Below are positions 16,234-26,263 of a stretch of DNA of 64,000 nt, piece after piece. The notes under the pieces were generated by a model that had not been told where the DNA came from, did not search any database, and worked only from the letters and a program-made list of their open reading frames with translations. Numbering within the stretch: position 1 is the stretch's first letter; each line of letters starts with the position of its first letter. The position numbers and the translations under genes are program-made. This DNA is from Thalassospira profundimaris WP0211 (lineage in GTDB: Bacteria > Pseudomonadota > Alphaproteobacteria > Rhodospirillales > Thalassospiraceae), in the NCBI RefSeq assembly GCF_000300275.1, contig NZ_AMRN01000003.1, positions 124,001 through 188,000 on the forward strand, written 5' to 3'.

Positions 16234-19200
16234 ATGACGACAGGAAGCGAAAATCACGATCATAACGATCTTGCATCGCTAAGTATCCGCCGCCCTGTTC
16301 TGATCAGTGTGGTGTCCATGCTGATCATCCTGGCCGGTCTTGCCGCGATGCTGGGGGTCGAAATTCGCGAACTGCCCAATGTCGACCGCCCGACCATCAC
16401 TGTGACCGCGGACTATGACGGCGCATCGCCGGAAACGGTCGATTCCGAAGTCACCGGGATCATCGAAAGTGCGGCATCACGTGTCAGTGGCATCAAGGAA
16501 ATCAGTTCGCAAAGCGAAGAGGCCAACGCCCGCATTCGCATCGAATTCTACCCAGATGTTGAAATCAACGATGCCGCCAGTGACATCCGCGAAGCCATCA
16601 GCCGTGCCGAACGCAGCCTGCCCGACGGGGTGGAAAATGTTCGCGTCGTCAAGGCCGATGCCGATGCCAGTGCGATCATGCGCATCGCGGTTGTCAGCAA
16701 CAGCCTGACCGAGGAAGAACTCGCCAACATCGTCGAAGACCAGATCAGCCCGTCCTTGCTGTCTGTGCCCGGTGTGGCAGAGGTCGGGGTCAACGGTGAT
16801 CGCGAACGTGTTTTGCATGTGCGCATCGACCCGCTTCGCATGGCAAGTTACGGCCTGTCTGTTCAGGATGTCGCCGACCTTCTGCGCACAGCCCAGTTTG
16901 ATATTCCCGCCGGCAGTTTTGAATCATCCGATCAGAAACTGTTTGTCCGTGCCGATGCATCCGTCTGGGAAGTCGACAGACTGAACCAGATGCTGGTGCG
17001 CGATGGTGTGCAGATGGGCGATGTCGCCGATATCTATTACGGCCCGGATGATGCAACGTCCTATGTACGCCTCAATGGGCGCACGGTGATCGGGCTGAGT
17101 ATTACCCGTCAGGCCCAATCCAACACCATTGCGATTTCCAATGGCGTGCGCGATGTCGTTGAACGCCTTAACGAGCAATATGACGATCTTGATGTGTTCG
17201 TGAACTCCGATGACGCGGTCTTTATCGAAGGCGCGCTTTGGGAAGTAATCTTTAGCCTCGGCCTTGCCATCGCGATTGTGATCGGGGTGCTTTATCTGTT
17301 CCTCAGATCCTTTACCGCGACGCTTATTCCGACCATCACCATTCCGATTGCACTGATCGGCACGGTTGCCGCCATTTGGGCGATGGGCTTTTCGATCAAC
17401 ATCCTGACCCTTCTCGCACTTGTTCTGGCAACCGGCATGATTGTCGATGACGCGATTGTTGTGCTTGAAAACATTCAGCGCCGCCGTCATCAGGGGCTTG
17501 GCTCCATGGCCGCCGCAGTGCTTGGCTCGCGGCAGGTGTTCTTTGCCGTGATCGCCACCACGCTAACGCTGATTTCGGTGTTCGTTCCGATCTCTTTCCT
17601 GCCAAGTACGGCCGGACGTCTGTTCCGTGAATTCGGTTTTGTGCTGGCCTTTGCGGTGGTGGTGTCATCCTTTGTCGCATTGTCGCTGTGTCCGATGCTG
17701 GCATCGCGGCTGAAACATATCGATCCGCATGATGGCAAGGCCGATGATGCCCCCAACATGCTGGAGCGTTTCGGCTTCTTCTGTGCCGGGATTTATCGCC
17801 GCATTCTCGAAGCCGCCCTTGGCAGCCCGATCATTACCGTGATGATTTGTGTCGTTGCCGGTGGGCTTGCCTTTGGCGTCTACACCAACGTGACGCAGGA
17901 ATTGCTGCCCGATGAGGATCGCGGGCGTATTCTTGTTTCCATGCGGGGGCCTGACGGGGTCGGTATCGACTATATGGACCGTCAGGTCGAGGCGGTTGAA
18001 GACATTCTGCGCCCGGTGGTCGAGGCTGGCGATGCTTATAACATTTACACCATTGTCGGCCTGTGGGATCCGAACCGCGCCCTTGTGATCGCCCCGCTAA
18101 AACCGTGGGAAGAACGGAGCCGCTCGCAGCAGGAAATTACCGCATCCATCCGTGGGGATCTTAATGCGCTTCCGGGCGTGCAGGCCTATGTCTGGCAGCC
18201 CAACAGTCTGGGTTTGCGCGGCGGCACCGGGGAGGGACTTGAATTTGCCCTGACCGGGACAAGCTATCGCACGCTGGCCGAAAATGCCCGCGCCATGCAG
18301 CAGGAGATCGAGGCAAACTATCCCGGCCTCACCGGCCTTCGGGTATCCTATCAAACCACCCAGCCGCAGCTTCTGGTCAATATTGATCGCAAGCGCGCCT
18401 TTGATCTCGGCATCCCGATCGAAGAACTTGATACCACGCTGCGTGCGATGATCGAAGGATACGAAGTCACCGAAATCAATGTCGATGACCAGAACGTCCC
18501 GATCAAGCTGCGCAGTGCGCTGGGCAGCATCAACGACCCGTCGGATCTTGAAAACCTGTTTGTCACCGGCACCAATGGTCGCATCCTGCCGCTGTCTTCT
18601 GTCATCACCTTGACCGAGGAAGCCGTCGCCTCCGAACTTGAACGTGAAGGGCAACAACGCGCCGTCACCATCTCGGCCAACCTGGCACCGGGCTATACCC
18701 TGGCTGAGGCGGTCGCGGATGTGAACACGGTCGGCGATCAGTTGCTGCCACCCGGTGTCGGCATCCTGTTCCTTGGCAATGCTGCTGCCCTTGGCGAAAC
18801 CGCCAATGACGTGCAGATCACCTTCCTGATTGCGGTTCTTGTCGTGCTGCTGGTTCTGGCAGCCCAGTTCGAAAGCTTTACCTCCGCCCTTGTGGTGGTA
18901 CTCACCGTACCGTTTGGTTTGGCGGCTGCGATCTATGCGCTGGCGCTGAGTGGCACCTCGATCAATATCTACAGCCAGATCGGGTTGGTGATGTTGGTCG
19001 GGCTGATGGCCAAGAACGGGATTCTGGTTGTCGAATTTGCCGATCAGTTGCGTGATGCCGGTAAATCCGTGCGCGATGCCGTGCATGATGCCGCGATGGT
19101 GCGTTTGCGCCCGATCATGATGACCATGATTTCTACCGTTCTGGGCGGCTTGCCGCTTGTTCTTGGCACCGGTGCCGGCGCCGAGGCCCGTGCGGCCATC

Positions 19201-19425
19201 GGCTGGGTGGTGTTTGGCGGTCTTGGCTTTGCCACGGTCTTTACATTGTTCCTGACCCCGGTGCTGTATCTGTTGTTGGCGCCCTTGGTGTCGGCCCGTG
19301 CCGATGGCGGCAAGAAACTGCAATCGCAACTGCGCGCCGCCGAAGCCATTCCCGATCATGGCGAGGCAGCATCACATGTCGCGGCGGAGCCCGGAAGTGG
19401 CGGTCTGCAAGGAAGTGCGAAATAA
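16234..19425 (+). CDS. RND-family inner-membrane efflux pump
   Basis: A 1063-residue AcrB/MexF-type transporter with the usual 12-helix plan and two large periplasmic loops. Visible blocks include SIRRPVLISVVSMLIILAGL (TM1), LVLATGMIVDDAIVVLENI in TM4 with the paired Asp residues of the proton relay, and GLMAKNGILVVEFA in TM10-11. It is of the hydrophobe/amphiphile-efflux type rather than the heavy-metal type. The cytoplasmic C-terminal tail is long and polar. It overlaps neither neighbour; the outer-membrane gene begins 1 nt after its stop. Substrates cannot be read from sequence. Confidence 0.94.
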   Translation: MTTGSENHDHNDLASLSIRRPVLISVVSMLIILAGLAAMLGVEIRELPNVDRPTITVTADYDGASPETVDSEVTGIIESAASRVSGIKEISSQSEEANARIRIEFYPDVEINDAASDIREAISRAERSLPDGVENVRVVKADADASAIMRIAVVSNSLTEEELANIVEDQISPSLLSVPGVAEVGVNGDRERVLHVRIDPLRMASYGLSVQDVADLLRTAQFDIPAGSFESSDQKLFVRADASVWEVDRLNQMLVRDGVQMGDVADIYYGPDDATSYVRLNGRTVIGLSITRQAQSNTIAISNGVRDVVERLNEQYDDLDVFVNSDDAVFIEGALWEVIFSLGLAIAIVIGVLYLFLRSFTATLIPTITIPIALIGTVAAIWAMGFSINILTLLALVLATGMIVDDAIVVLENIQRRRHQGLGSMAAAVLGSRQVFFAVIATTLTLISVFVPISFLPSTAGRLFREFGFVLAFAVVVSSFVALSLCPMLASRLKHIDPHDGKADDAPNMLERFGFFCAGIYRRILEAALGSPIITVMICVVAGGLAFGVYTNVTQELLPDEDRGRILVSMRGPDGVGIDYMDRQVEAVEDILRPVVEAGDAYNIYTIVGLWDPNRALVIAPLKPWEERSRSQQEITASIRGDLNALPGVQAYVWQPNSLGLRGGTGEGLEFALTGTSYRTLAENARAMQQEIEANYPGLTGLRVSYQTTQPQLLVNIDRKRAFDLGIPIEELDTTLRAMIEGYEVTEINVDDQNVPIKLRSALGSINDPSDLENLFVTGTNGRILPLSSVITLTEEAVASELEREGQQRAVTISANLAPGYTLAEAVADVNTVGDQLLPPGVGILFLGNAAALGETANDVQITFLIAVLVVLLVLAAQFESFTSALVVVLTVPFGLAAAIYALALSGTSINIYSQIGLVMLVGLMAKNGILVVEFADQLRDAGKSVRDAVHDAAMVRLRPIMMTMISTVLGGLPLVLGTGAGAEARAAIGWVVFGGLGFATVFTLFLTPVLYLLLAPLVSARADGGKKLQSQLRAAEAIPDHGEAASHVAAEPGSGGLQGSAK

Positions 19426-19426
19426 T

Positions 19427-20878
19427 ATGAATAATCCTCACATTTCTGCGATTTCGGGAATTGCCCTTTTGCTGGCACTGGCCGGGTGTCAGTCTGTCGG
19501 GCCGGATTATACCGCGCCGAATTTCGATCTTGTCGGCGCCTATACCCCGGAAATCCCGGTGATTGCCGCCAATCAAAGCAAACAGGACCGCTGGTGGGAA
19601 AGCACCACCGACCCGGTTTTAAATGGTCTGATTAATGAAGGGGTCGAAAACAATATCGATCTTCAGATCGCAATCAGTCGCATCCGTGCCGCTGCCGCAA
19701 CGGCACGTGGCGTTGCCGGGGCCAATGGGCCGCAGGTTGGCGCATCGGTTAACGGATCGGCCAGTCGGTCGACCTCCAGCCGCGCCAATGGTGATCAGGT
19801 AACCGATATGGGCTATGGTGCTGGCATTGATTTGTCCTGGACCGCCGATATCTGGGGCGGTCAAACCCGCGAGGAAGAAGTCGCCGAGGCGGATTACCTG
19901 CAGCAGGTCTATCTGCGTGAAGACGTCTATCGCACCATGATTGCCGACATCATCCGCAACTATATCGAACTGCGCGGGGCGCAGCGGCGCTTGGCCCTTT
20001 TGCGGGACTCGCTTGATCTGCAACGCCAGACCAGCAACATCGTGCAGGTCCGTTTGCAAACCGGTCTTGGCTCCGAGCTTGATCTTTCTCGGGCACGCGC
20101 CGAGGTCGCCGATCTTGAGGCGACGGTTCCGATCCTGCAGACCACCATTGACCGGTCAATCAATGCGATTTCCATTCTGGTCGGCGCACAGCCGGGCACC
20201 CATCGCGATCTGTTGCTTGATGCATCGCCACTGCCCGAATTTCAAAGCAGCCCGCCAATTGGCATCCCGGCCGATTTGCTCCGCCGTCGGCCAGATGTGC
20301 GCGCGGCCGAGCTGGCGCTAATTTCCGCGACCTCGCAAATCGGGGTGGAAACCGCAACGCTGTATCCGGAACTGACCCTTGATGGGTCCTTGGCGCTTGG
20401 TGTGACGGGCTATGGCACAGGTCCGATTGTCCGAACGGCCATGGCCGCCATCGGGGCACTGATTGATGCGACCCTTTATGATGGCGGCGAACGGCGTGCG
20501 AATATCACGGTGGCCGAGGAAGAGGCAGAACAAGCCTTCCTCACCTATCGCCAGACGCTTCTGAGCGCGATTGAGGAAGTTGAAAGTGCGATCTACGGCT
20601 ATGTCGGGGCGGTGGCACAGCGCGATTCCCTGATCGCATCGGTGCAATATCACCGCGATGCCTTTGAGCAGTCACGCGTGCGCTACGTGCAGGGGCTGTC
20701 GGACTTCCTTGATGTGCTCGATTCCCAACGCAGCCTGACCACATCGCTGCAATCATTGGCCGATTCCGAAACCGATCTGGAACTTGAAACCATCAATCTC
20801 TATAGCGCGGCGGGACTGAGTGTTGAGGATGTCGAACGTTATGCCAATGAGGCCGGTGTGACGTTGGCAAACGGCTAG
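19427..20878 (+). CDS. RND efflux outer-membrane lipoprotein (NodT/OprM family)
   Basis: A 483-residue outer-membrane factor. The start at 19427 gives a lipoprotein signal ending in LLALAGC, so the mature protein would begin at the lipidated Cys. An upstream frame extends into the pump gene and is rejected. Two repeated outer-membrane-efflux modules are seen, with the family feature PADLLRRRPDVRAAE in the middle of the protein. Together with the two preceding genes it makes a complete tripartite pump in one operon. Confidence 0.92.
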   Translation: MNNPHISAISGIALLLALAGCQSVGPDYTAPNFDLVGAYTPEIPVIAANQSKQDRWWESTTDPVLNGLINEGVENNIDLQIAISRIRAAAATARGVAGANGPQVGASVNGSASRSTSSRANGDQVTDMGYGAGIDLSWTADIWGGQTREEEVAEADYLQQVYLREDVYRTMIADIIRNYIELRGAQRRLALLRDSLDLQRQTSNIVQVRLQTGLGSELDLSRARAEVADLEATVPILQTTIDRSINAISILVGAQPGTHRDLLLDASPLPEFQSSPPIGIPADLLRRRPDVRAAELALISATSQIGVETATLYPELTLDGSLALGVTGYGTGPIVRTAMAAIGALIDATLYDGGERRANITVAEEEAEQAFLTYRQTLLSAIEEVESAIYGYVGAVAQRDSLIASVQYHRDAFEQSRVRYVQGLSDFLDVLDSQRSLTTSLQSLADSETDLELETINLYSAAGLSVEDVERYANEAGVTLANG

Positions 20879-20973
20879 AACCTGTTGCGGCAAAGCACAT
20901 ATCAGCAAACTGTGGCTTGAGTTTCGGCGCCGTTCATCCTAGGTCTTTGGCAATCTGTATTCCGGGGAAAATC

Positions 20974-21585
20974 ATGACCGGCGATCTGTTTGCCAATGAA
21001 CCACCACGCAACCTTTTGCCCTTTGATGGCGAAGTGTTGTTGCTGCGTGACATCATGGATGCTGATGAAGCCGACAAGACCTTTGCCCGGCTTCAAAGCA
21101 ACATCGTCTGGCAACAGGAAATCGCCAAACTCCACGGCAAGGAAATCCCGGTCCCGCGTCTGACCGCATGGTATGGCGAAGTCGCCTATCGCTATAGCGG
21201 GGTTTATCACCCGGCAAGCCCGTTCCCCTCTATCGTCGCCCCTTTACGCACCTTGGCCGAAGAACTGGCAGGGGCGCACTTTAACACCGTGCTGCTCAAC
21301 CAGTATCGCGACGGGCGCGACAGCGTTTCCTGGCATGCGGATGACGAGGAAGTGCTGGGCGAAAACCCGGTGATTGCCAGCCTGACCTTCGGGCAGGAAC
21401 GCCGGTTTCATTTCCGCCATAAGAAAACCGGTGATCGCCTCAGCATTGATTTGCCGCATAACTCGGCCCTGATCATGTCGGGTGCGACACAGCATTGCTG
21501 GCTGCATCAATTGCCCAAAACGGCGCGTCAGGTCGGACCGCGGATCAACCTGACCTTCCGCAATACCCGCCCCGAAAGCCGATAA
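20974..21585 (+). CDS. alkB: AlkB-type 2-oxoglutarate/Fe(II) DNA demethylase
   Basis: A 203-residue dioxygenase. Iron ligands are His121 and Asp123 (SWHADDE) and His178 (in CWLHQLP); the 2-oxoglutarate-binding motif RINLTFR is at 190-196 with both Arg present. The ring-binding WYG (67-69) and NQYRDGRDS are typical of AlkB homologues of the ALKBH2/3 type. It oxidatively removes methyl or etheno lesions from DNA bases. The start at 20974 follows GGGGAAAAT. Another alkylation-repair gene, tag, lies 1.1 kb away. Confidence 0.9.
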   Translation: MTGDLFANEPPRNLLPFDGEVLLLRDIMDADEADKTFARLQSNIVWQQEIAKLHGKEIPVPRLTAWYGEVAYRYSGVYHPASPFPSIVAPLRTLAEELAGAHFNTVLLNQYRDGRDSVSWHADDEEVLGENPVIASLTFGQERRFHFRHKKTGDRLSIDLPHNSALIMSGATQHCWLHQLPKTARQVGPRINLTFRNTRPESR

Positions 21586-21701
21586 GTGATCGTATCCTGA
21601 CGTGGTAATGCGTTCTGGTAGTATCGTGCTGGTTCTGGCTATAGTGTCGGCAATTCAACTGGGTAAAGATCACACACGACAGTTTCGGGGATAAGGCACG
21701 C

Positions 21702-22754
21702 ATGGCAAAACGCGTAAAACTTCTGGATGTCGCCAAGGCGGCCGGGGTTTCGCAAGGGACAGCCTCCAATGCGTTTGGCAAGCCTGATCTGGTCCGCCCG
21801 GAAGTCCGCGAACGCATCTTTGAAGCCGCGCGCGAACTGGGTTATCGCGGGCCGCATGTCATGGCGCGCATGCTCCGCACCGGGAAGGCGGGTGCGCTGG
21901 GTGTCGTTTTCCCCGATAATCTTGAATATGCCTTTACCGATCCGGTGGCGATTGAATTGCTGCGCGGGATCGGGCGCGAATGCGCGCGCCACGGCGTCAA
22001 TGTCATGATCATTTCGGCCGAAAACCCCGAACAAGCGATTGCCGCGGTCAATAATGCCGCGGTCGATGCCTTTCTGGTGCATTGCTATTCCGATAATAAC
22101 GACATCATCGCGGCCATCCAGCGCCGCAATCAGCCCTTGATCAGCATCGATACCGACATCGCCGGTGCAGCGGGGACCGTGGTGCTTGATGACTTCGCGG
22201 CGGCGAAAAATGCGGCGCGGCATTTACTCGATTGCGGCGCCTCGAAATTCGCCATTCTGTCGCTTCAGGCGACCGAGCACGATCATTTCGGCCCGATGAG
22301 CCCCAACCGTCTGGGTGCGGCCAGCCACCGGGTGGTGCGCGAACGGCTGGCGGGTTATCACGCGGCGCTTGAAGCGGCTGGCATTACTGCCAGCGATGTT
22401 GTGCATATCGAATGTGACAACCAGTCCGAACAAAGCGCGCAAATGACGACAGCGCTCCTCGCAGATCATCCCGAAATCAACGGCATTCTCGCCATGTCGG
22501 ACGTGATTGCCATCGGCGCAATTGACGCCGCGCGTGCCATCGGGCGCAACGTGCCGGGCGATCTCAAGGTCATTGGCATTGATGGTATTGTCGCTGGCGA
22601 ACGCACCGACCCGCCACTGACCACCATGCATCAGGATTCGGTGGAAAAAGGAAGGCTTGCTGCCGAAATGGCGCTGTCCGATGAGCCGGGCAAAACCATC
22701 ACTCTTCAAACCAGCCTGTTGTTGCGCGGGTCTACTCAGGAAAGCTCGGGGTAA
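21702..22754 (+). CDS. LacI-family transcriptional regulator
   Basis: A 350-residue LacI/GalR protein. N-terminal helix-turn-helix KLLDVAKAAGVSQGTASNAFG is followed by a hinge helix region and a periplasmic-binding-protein-like sensor domain. The recognition helix SQGTASNAF departs from the usual SxxTVSRVL, so its operator may be unusual. It stands alone: upstream is alkB on the same strand, and downstream tag converges, with 19 nt of coding overlap at the two 3' ends. The regulated genes are not visible here, and no sugar operon is adjacent. Confidence 0.88.
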   Translation: MAKRVKLLDVAKAAGVSQGTASNAFGKPDLVRPEVRERIFEAARELGYRGPHVMARMLRTGKAGALGVVFPDNLEYAFTDPVAIELLRGIGRECARHGVNVMIISAENPEQAIAAVNNAAVDAFLVHCYSDNNDIIAAIQRRNQPLISIDTDIAGAAGTVVLDDFAAAKNAARHLLDCGASKFAILSLQATEHDHFGPMSPNRLGAASHRVVRERLAGYHAALEAAGITASDVVHIECDNQSEQSAQMTTALLADHPEINGILAMSDVIAIGAIDAARAIGRNVPGDLKVIGIDGIVAGERTDPPLTTMHQDSVEKGRLAAEMALSDEPGKTITLQTSLLLRGSTQESSG

Positions 22755-23338
22755 CGGTAACAGTCGGTGGTGTGGTCCATCACGATGCCGGTGGCCTGCA
22801 GAAAGGAATAGATGATCGTGGTGCCGACAAACTTCATGCCGCGCTTTTTCAGATCCTTGGAGATTTTGTCACTAAGGTCGGTCGAAACCGGCACGTCCGA
22901 CATGCGCTTCCAATGATTGATCACCGGCATTCCTCCTACAAATGACCAGATGTAGGAATCGAAGCTTCCGAACTCTTTCTGGATGGCGATGAATGTTTGC
23001 GCATTTTGAATAGACGCCGCGACTTTTAATTTATTTCGAATAATCCCCGGATCGGCCAGAAGCGCTTCCTGCTTGGCCGCGTCATAGGTCGCGACCTTGT
23101 TTACATCGAAATTGTCATAGGCCGCGCGATAGGTATCCCGCCGTGTCAGAATGGTCAGCCAACTCAAGCCCGCCTGCGCACCTTCAAGGATCAGCATTTC
23201 AAAGAAATGTCGGTCATCATGCACCGGCACACCCCATTCCGTGTCGTGATAATCAACATAGAACGGCTTGTCGGCATGGCTCAGGGCCCAGCCGCAGCGC
23301 GGGTGGTGCTGGTGGCGCAGGTGATCTTGGTTCTGCAT
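22736..23338 (-). CDS. tag: DNA-3-methyladenine glycosylase I
   Basis: A 200-residue Tag-family glycosylase. The family blocks are present: CGWAL near the N-terminus, YHDTEWGVP, FEMLILEGAQAGLSW and the zinc-site end MDHTTDCYRY. It excises 3-methyladenine from alkylated DNA. The start at 23338 has a perfect AGGAGG; the longer in-frame start at 23581 is rejected. The N-terminus carries a short His-rich stretch (HLRHQHHPRCGW). The coding 3' end overlaps lacI by 19 nt on opposite strands. Confidence 0.94.
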   Translation of the reverse strand: MQNQDHLRHQHHPRCGWALSHADKPFYVDYHDTEWGVPVHDDRHFFEMLILEGAQAGLSWLTILTRRDTYRAAYDNFDVNKVATYDAAKQEALLADPGIIRNKLKVAASIQNAQTFIAIQKEFGSFDSYIWSFVGGMPVINHWKRMSDVPVSTDLSDKISKDLKKRGMKFVGTTIIYSFLQATGIVMDHTTDCYRYPELS

Positions 23339-23616
23339 GCTAAATCCTCCTTGTGGCGTGCGCATTCTGGCCGTGGAGCATGCGAACTCGCAAGCCGTAA
23401 TCGGGGTGCGCCTGACATCTCCTGACAGTTTCTGGCAGGCGTTTTGGCAAGCCGGTTGGTGAGCATGATCACAAAGCGATGAAAACTTCCCCTCATTTGC
23501 GGCAAAATCAACGCTGTGTGCTTGCGTTAGCGGCCATTGCCGACTAGGTTTTGCTGCGTGCAAACATCTTTCCGGGCCCAAAGCATCCGTGCGCCCGGCG
23601 ATTGTAAGGAGCGGCG

Positions 23617-23913
23617 ATGCTGGCGATTTTTTGGCTTATTGACACTGTGGTGGGGATCTACATTTTCATGCTGATTGCATCTGCAATCCTGTCATGGCTT
23701 GTGGCGTTCAACGTGATCAATACCAGCAACCGGTTTGTCTATTTGGTTGGTGATTTCCTCTATCGGGTTACCGAACCGGTATTGCGCCCGATCCGGCGGA
23801 TCATGCCCGATCTTGGCGGCATTGATATTTCGCCGATCATCCTGATCCTGATTTTGCAGTTCGCCAACATGCTGATCCAGACCGATGTCCGGATGGCGCT
23901 TGTCGGCTATTGA
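23617..23913 (+). CDS. yggT: YggT-family membrane protein
   Basis: A 98-residue protein with two hydrophobic segments separated by the family block [23 protein letters not shown]. YggT proteins are small inner-membrane proteins of uncertain role, linked to osmotic tolerance and, by context, to cell division and the neighbouring YggU. It heads a cluster with yggU and folD on the same strand, 37 nt before yggU. The start follows AAGGAG. Confidence 0.9.
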   Translation: MLAIFWLIDTVVGIYIFMLIASAILSWLVAFNVINTSNRFVYLVGDFLYRVTEPVLRPIRRIMPDLGGIDISPIILILILQFANMLIQTDVRMALVGY

Positions 23914-23950
23914 TGTCTCATTCCGCCTAGTAAAATGTCTCATTTAGACA

Positions 23951-24283
23951 ATGTCTGATCACTCGCCCGTGTTACGGTCCGAGCCATCAGGGGTTCGGCT
24001 GTTTGTTCGGTTAACACCAAAAGCATCGCGCAACGCGATTGGCGATGTGGTGGCCGACGCTGACGGGCAGCAGTGGCTTAAGGTGTTGGTGACGGCGGTG
24101 CCGGAAAACGGCAAAGCCAATCAGGCGCTGATAAAACTTTTGGCAAAAGCGGCCAAATGTCCTAAATCGTCGGTCAGGATTGTTTCCGGGCAAACTGATC
24201 GCACCAAAACGCTGCTGATCGACGGAAATCCCGAAGAGCTGATGGCGAAAATATCCCAACTCACGGGGCGGACAGACATATGA
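23951..24283 (+). CDS. yggU: YggU/DUF167-family protein
   Basis: A 110-residue DUF167 protein: [14 protein letters not shown] near residue 20, [20 protein letters not shown] around 47-66 and the [18 protein letters not shown] strand. The family fold is known but its biochemical role is not. It overlaps folD by 4 nt (ATGA), so the three genes yggT-yggU-folD are likely one transcript, an arrangement seen in many alphaproteobacteria. Confidence 0.9.
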   Translation: MSDHSPVLRSEPSGVRLFVRLTPKASRNAIGDVVADADGQQWLKVLVTAVPENGKANQALIKLLAKAAKCPKSSVRIVSGQTDRTKTLLIDGNPEELMAKISQLTGRTDI

Positions 24284-25179
24284 GTGACGCGAAAATCATC
24301 GACGGCAAGGCATTCGCAGCCAAACTGCGCACCGACATCACAGCCGAAGTATCGAAACTTAAAACCGAACATGGCGTAACACCGGGTCTGGCCGTCATTC
24401 TGGTCGGCGAAGACCCCGCCAGTCAGGTCTATGTCCGCAACAAGGGCAAACAAACCCTTGAATGCGGCATGAATTCCTATGAGCACAAGCTCCCGGCGGA
24501 AACCAGCGAGGAAGACCTGCTGGCCCTGATCGCCAAGCTGAATGCCGATGAAAATGTCCATGGCATCCTCTGTCAGCTTCCGGTGCCCAAGCACATCAAC
24601 GAGCAGGCCATTCTGGCCGCCATCGACCCGGCCAAGGATGTTGACGGCTTCCACGTTGTAAATGCTGGCGCACTGGCAACGGGCGGCGAAGGTTTCGCGC
24701 CCTGCACGCCGTATGGCTGCCTGATGTTGCTTAAAGATACGCTTGGGGACCTGTCGGGCAAACGTGCGGTCGTGGTTGGCCGTTCGAACATCGTTGGCAA
24801 GCCGATGGCGCAACTGCTGCTGAAGGAAAGCTGCACGGTCACGATCGCGCATTCGCGTACCCGCGACCTTCCCGAAGAAGTCCGTCGTGCCGATATCGTG
24901 GTTGCCGCCGTTGGCCGCCCGAACATGATCAAGGGCGACTGGATCGCCCCGGGTGCCACCGTGATTGATGTTGGTATCAACCGCGTTGAAGGTTCTGAAG
25001 GCAAAATGAAGCTGGTCGGTGATGTCGAGTTTGAAACCGCATCCAAGGTGGCTGGTGCCATCACCCCGGTTCCGGGCGGTGTCGGCCCGATGACCATCGC
25101 GTGTCTGCTCAACAACACCCTGATTTCGGCCTGCCGAGCCAACGGCCTTGATGTGCCGAACCTTGGATTCGCGGCATAA
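24280..25179 (+). CDS. folD: Bifunctional methylene-THF dehydrogenase/cyclohydrolase
   Basis: A 299-residue FolD. Recognisable blocks are [17 protein letters not shown] with the catalytic Lys of the YxxxK motif, [36 protein letters not shown] for NADP binding, and [11 protein letters not shown] near the C-terminus. It interconverts methylene-, methenyl- and formyl-tetrahydrofolate in the cytoplasm for purine, formyl-Met and one-carbon metabolism. Translationally coupled to yggU by a 4-nt overlap. Confidence 0.96.
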   Translation: MSDAKIIDGKAFAAKLRTDITAEVSKLKTEHGVTPGLAVILVGEDPASQVYVRNKGKQTLECGMNSYEHKLPAETSEEDLLALIAKLNADENVHGILCQLPVPKHINEQAILAAIDPAKDVDGFHVVNAGALATGGEGFAPCTPYGCLMLLKDTLGDLSGKRAVVVGRSNIVGKPMAQLLLKESCTVTIAHSRTRDLPEEVRRADIVVAAVGRPNMIKGDWIAPGATVIDVGINRVEGSEGKMKLVGDVEFETASKVAGAITPVPGGVGPMTIACLLNNTLISACRANGLDVPNLGFAA

Positions 25180-25398
25180 GTTTTGGCGTCAGGTGATCGG
25201 CAGTTTTCCACTGCTTTGGAACTTAAACAAGTTTCAGCCCAATAGTGCCATTAGGTGTACTCGAAATGCCGTTACTACCAGCTTCGTAGCATAAAACGGC
25301 TTTGGGTATTCTTGGGCATGTTTCATGCTGTACTATCGATTTGAGATTGAGGCACGAAGCCATATAGAACAAAGCTACTACTTTACGGGAGCGGGAGA

Positions 25399-26169
25399 AT
25401 GGCGGGCGAGTTTTGGTTGGGCGTGTTGCAAACTATGATCGGTTCCGCTGTGGGTTTCTTTTTCGGTATCGCAGCTTTTCATTGGCAGCAGCGTTCTCAG
25501 CTATCTAAGCAAGAGAAAGAAGAGTGGAGATCAGCACTTGATGCGCTCAATCGTCTAACTATGGCAGCTGGCGCAAATATAGAAGCACTGGCTAATAGTA
25601 AGATACATCTCATTGCGGATATGAAGCCGGAGGTGGATGCGATAAAGGCAATATCCGATGAGATTTATGAAGCCCCGAGTGAGGAACGTGCGAAGCGCGT
25701 CTCCGAATTGGTAACTCTTTCCGGGTCAATGCTTCATTTCTACATGACCTTGCCAGAAACCTCCATTATGCATCCTCCAGCGTTCTCGGAGTATTCATCC
25801 TTAAGCAAAGATATGCCGGCATTAACATTGTTTGTTCATCGTGCTGTGACGTTTACTCAGGAGCTAAACGAGTACGCTCGAACTAGAAACAATCTGATCG
25901 CTCAGCAGGCGCTAGAGAGCGATATGACCGCAGAACGAACTATTTATTACGCATCAATGTTATCAGGTATGGGCAATGCTATTTGTGAGACCACAGATAA
26001 TGCGCTTGATTTTTGGTTGCTTTGTTTTGAACAAGTGAGAGCCTATATGCAGGCTAAAGCACAAGGTGAGCATGTCGTGAGCTATCAGATCGCTCCGCGA
26101 GCAATGCAGGTTATGCCGCAAGAGGAACTATTCCCCCTAATGAGACAACAGCTGGTAACGTTTGACTGA
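25399..26169 (+). CDS. Unrecognised membrane-anchored protein, probably acquired
   Basis: A 256-residue protein I do not recognise. One N-terminal hydrophobic segment (about 6-27) is followed by HWQQRSQLSKQEKEEWRSAL and a soluble, mostly helical region with several amphipathic stretches. GGGAG precedes the ATG. Base composition and codons (many AAT, ATA, AGA, CTA) are clearly more AT-rich than all flanking genes, and the ~220 nt upstream and ~95 nt downstream are also AT-rich, so this ~1 kb looks like a recently acquired islet between folD and the SLC13 transporter. No mobility gene or target-site repeat is seen beside it. Topology would put the bulk of the protein on one side of the inner membrane. 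Confidence 0.75.
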   Translation: MAGEFWLGVLQTMIGSAVGFFFGIAAFHWQQRSQLSKQEKEEWRSALDALNRLTMAAGANIEALANSKIHLIADMKPEVDAIKAISDEIYEAPSEERAKRVSELVTLSGSMLHFYMTLPETSIMHPPAFSEYSSLSKDMPALTLFVHRAVTFTQELNEYARTRNNLIAQQALESDMTAERTIYYASMLSGMGNAICETTDNALDFWLLCFEQVRAYMQAKAQGEHVVSYQIAPRAMQVMPQEELFPLMRQQLVTFD

Positions 26170-26263
26170 AAAATTTAGAGTAGGTCGTTAAAGTTGCGTC
26201 GCTTGAACATTTGATGTTTTCCAAGCTACCCGTTTTAACTCCGTCCAAGTAACATTCTATTCC

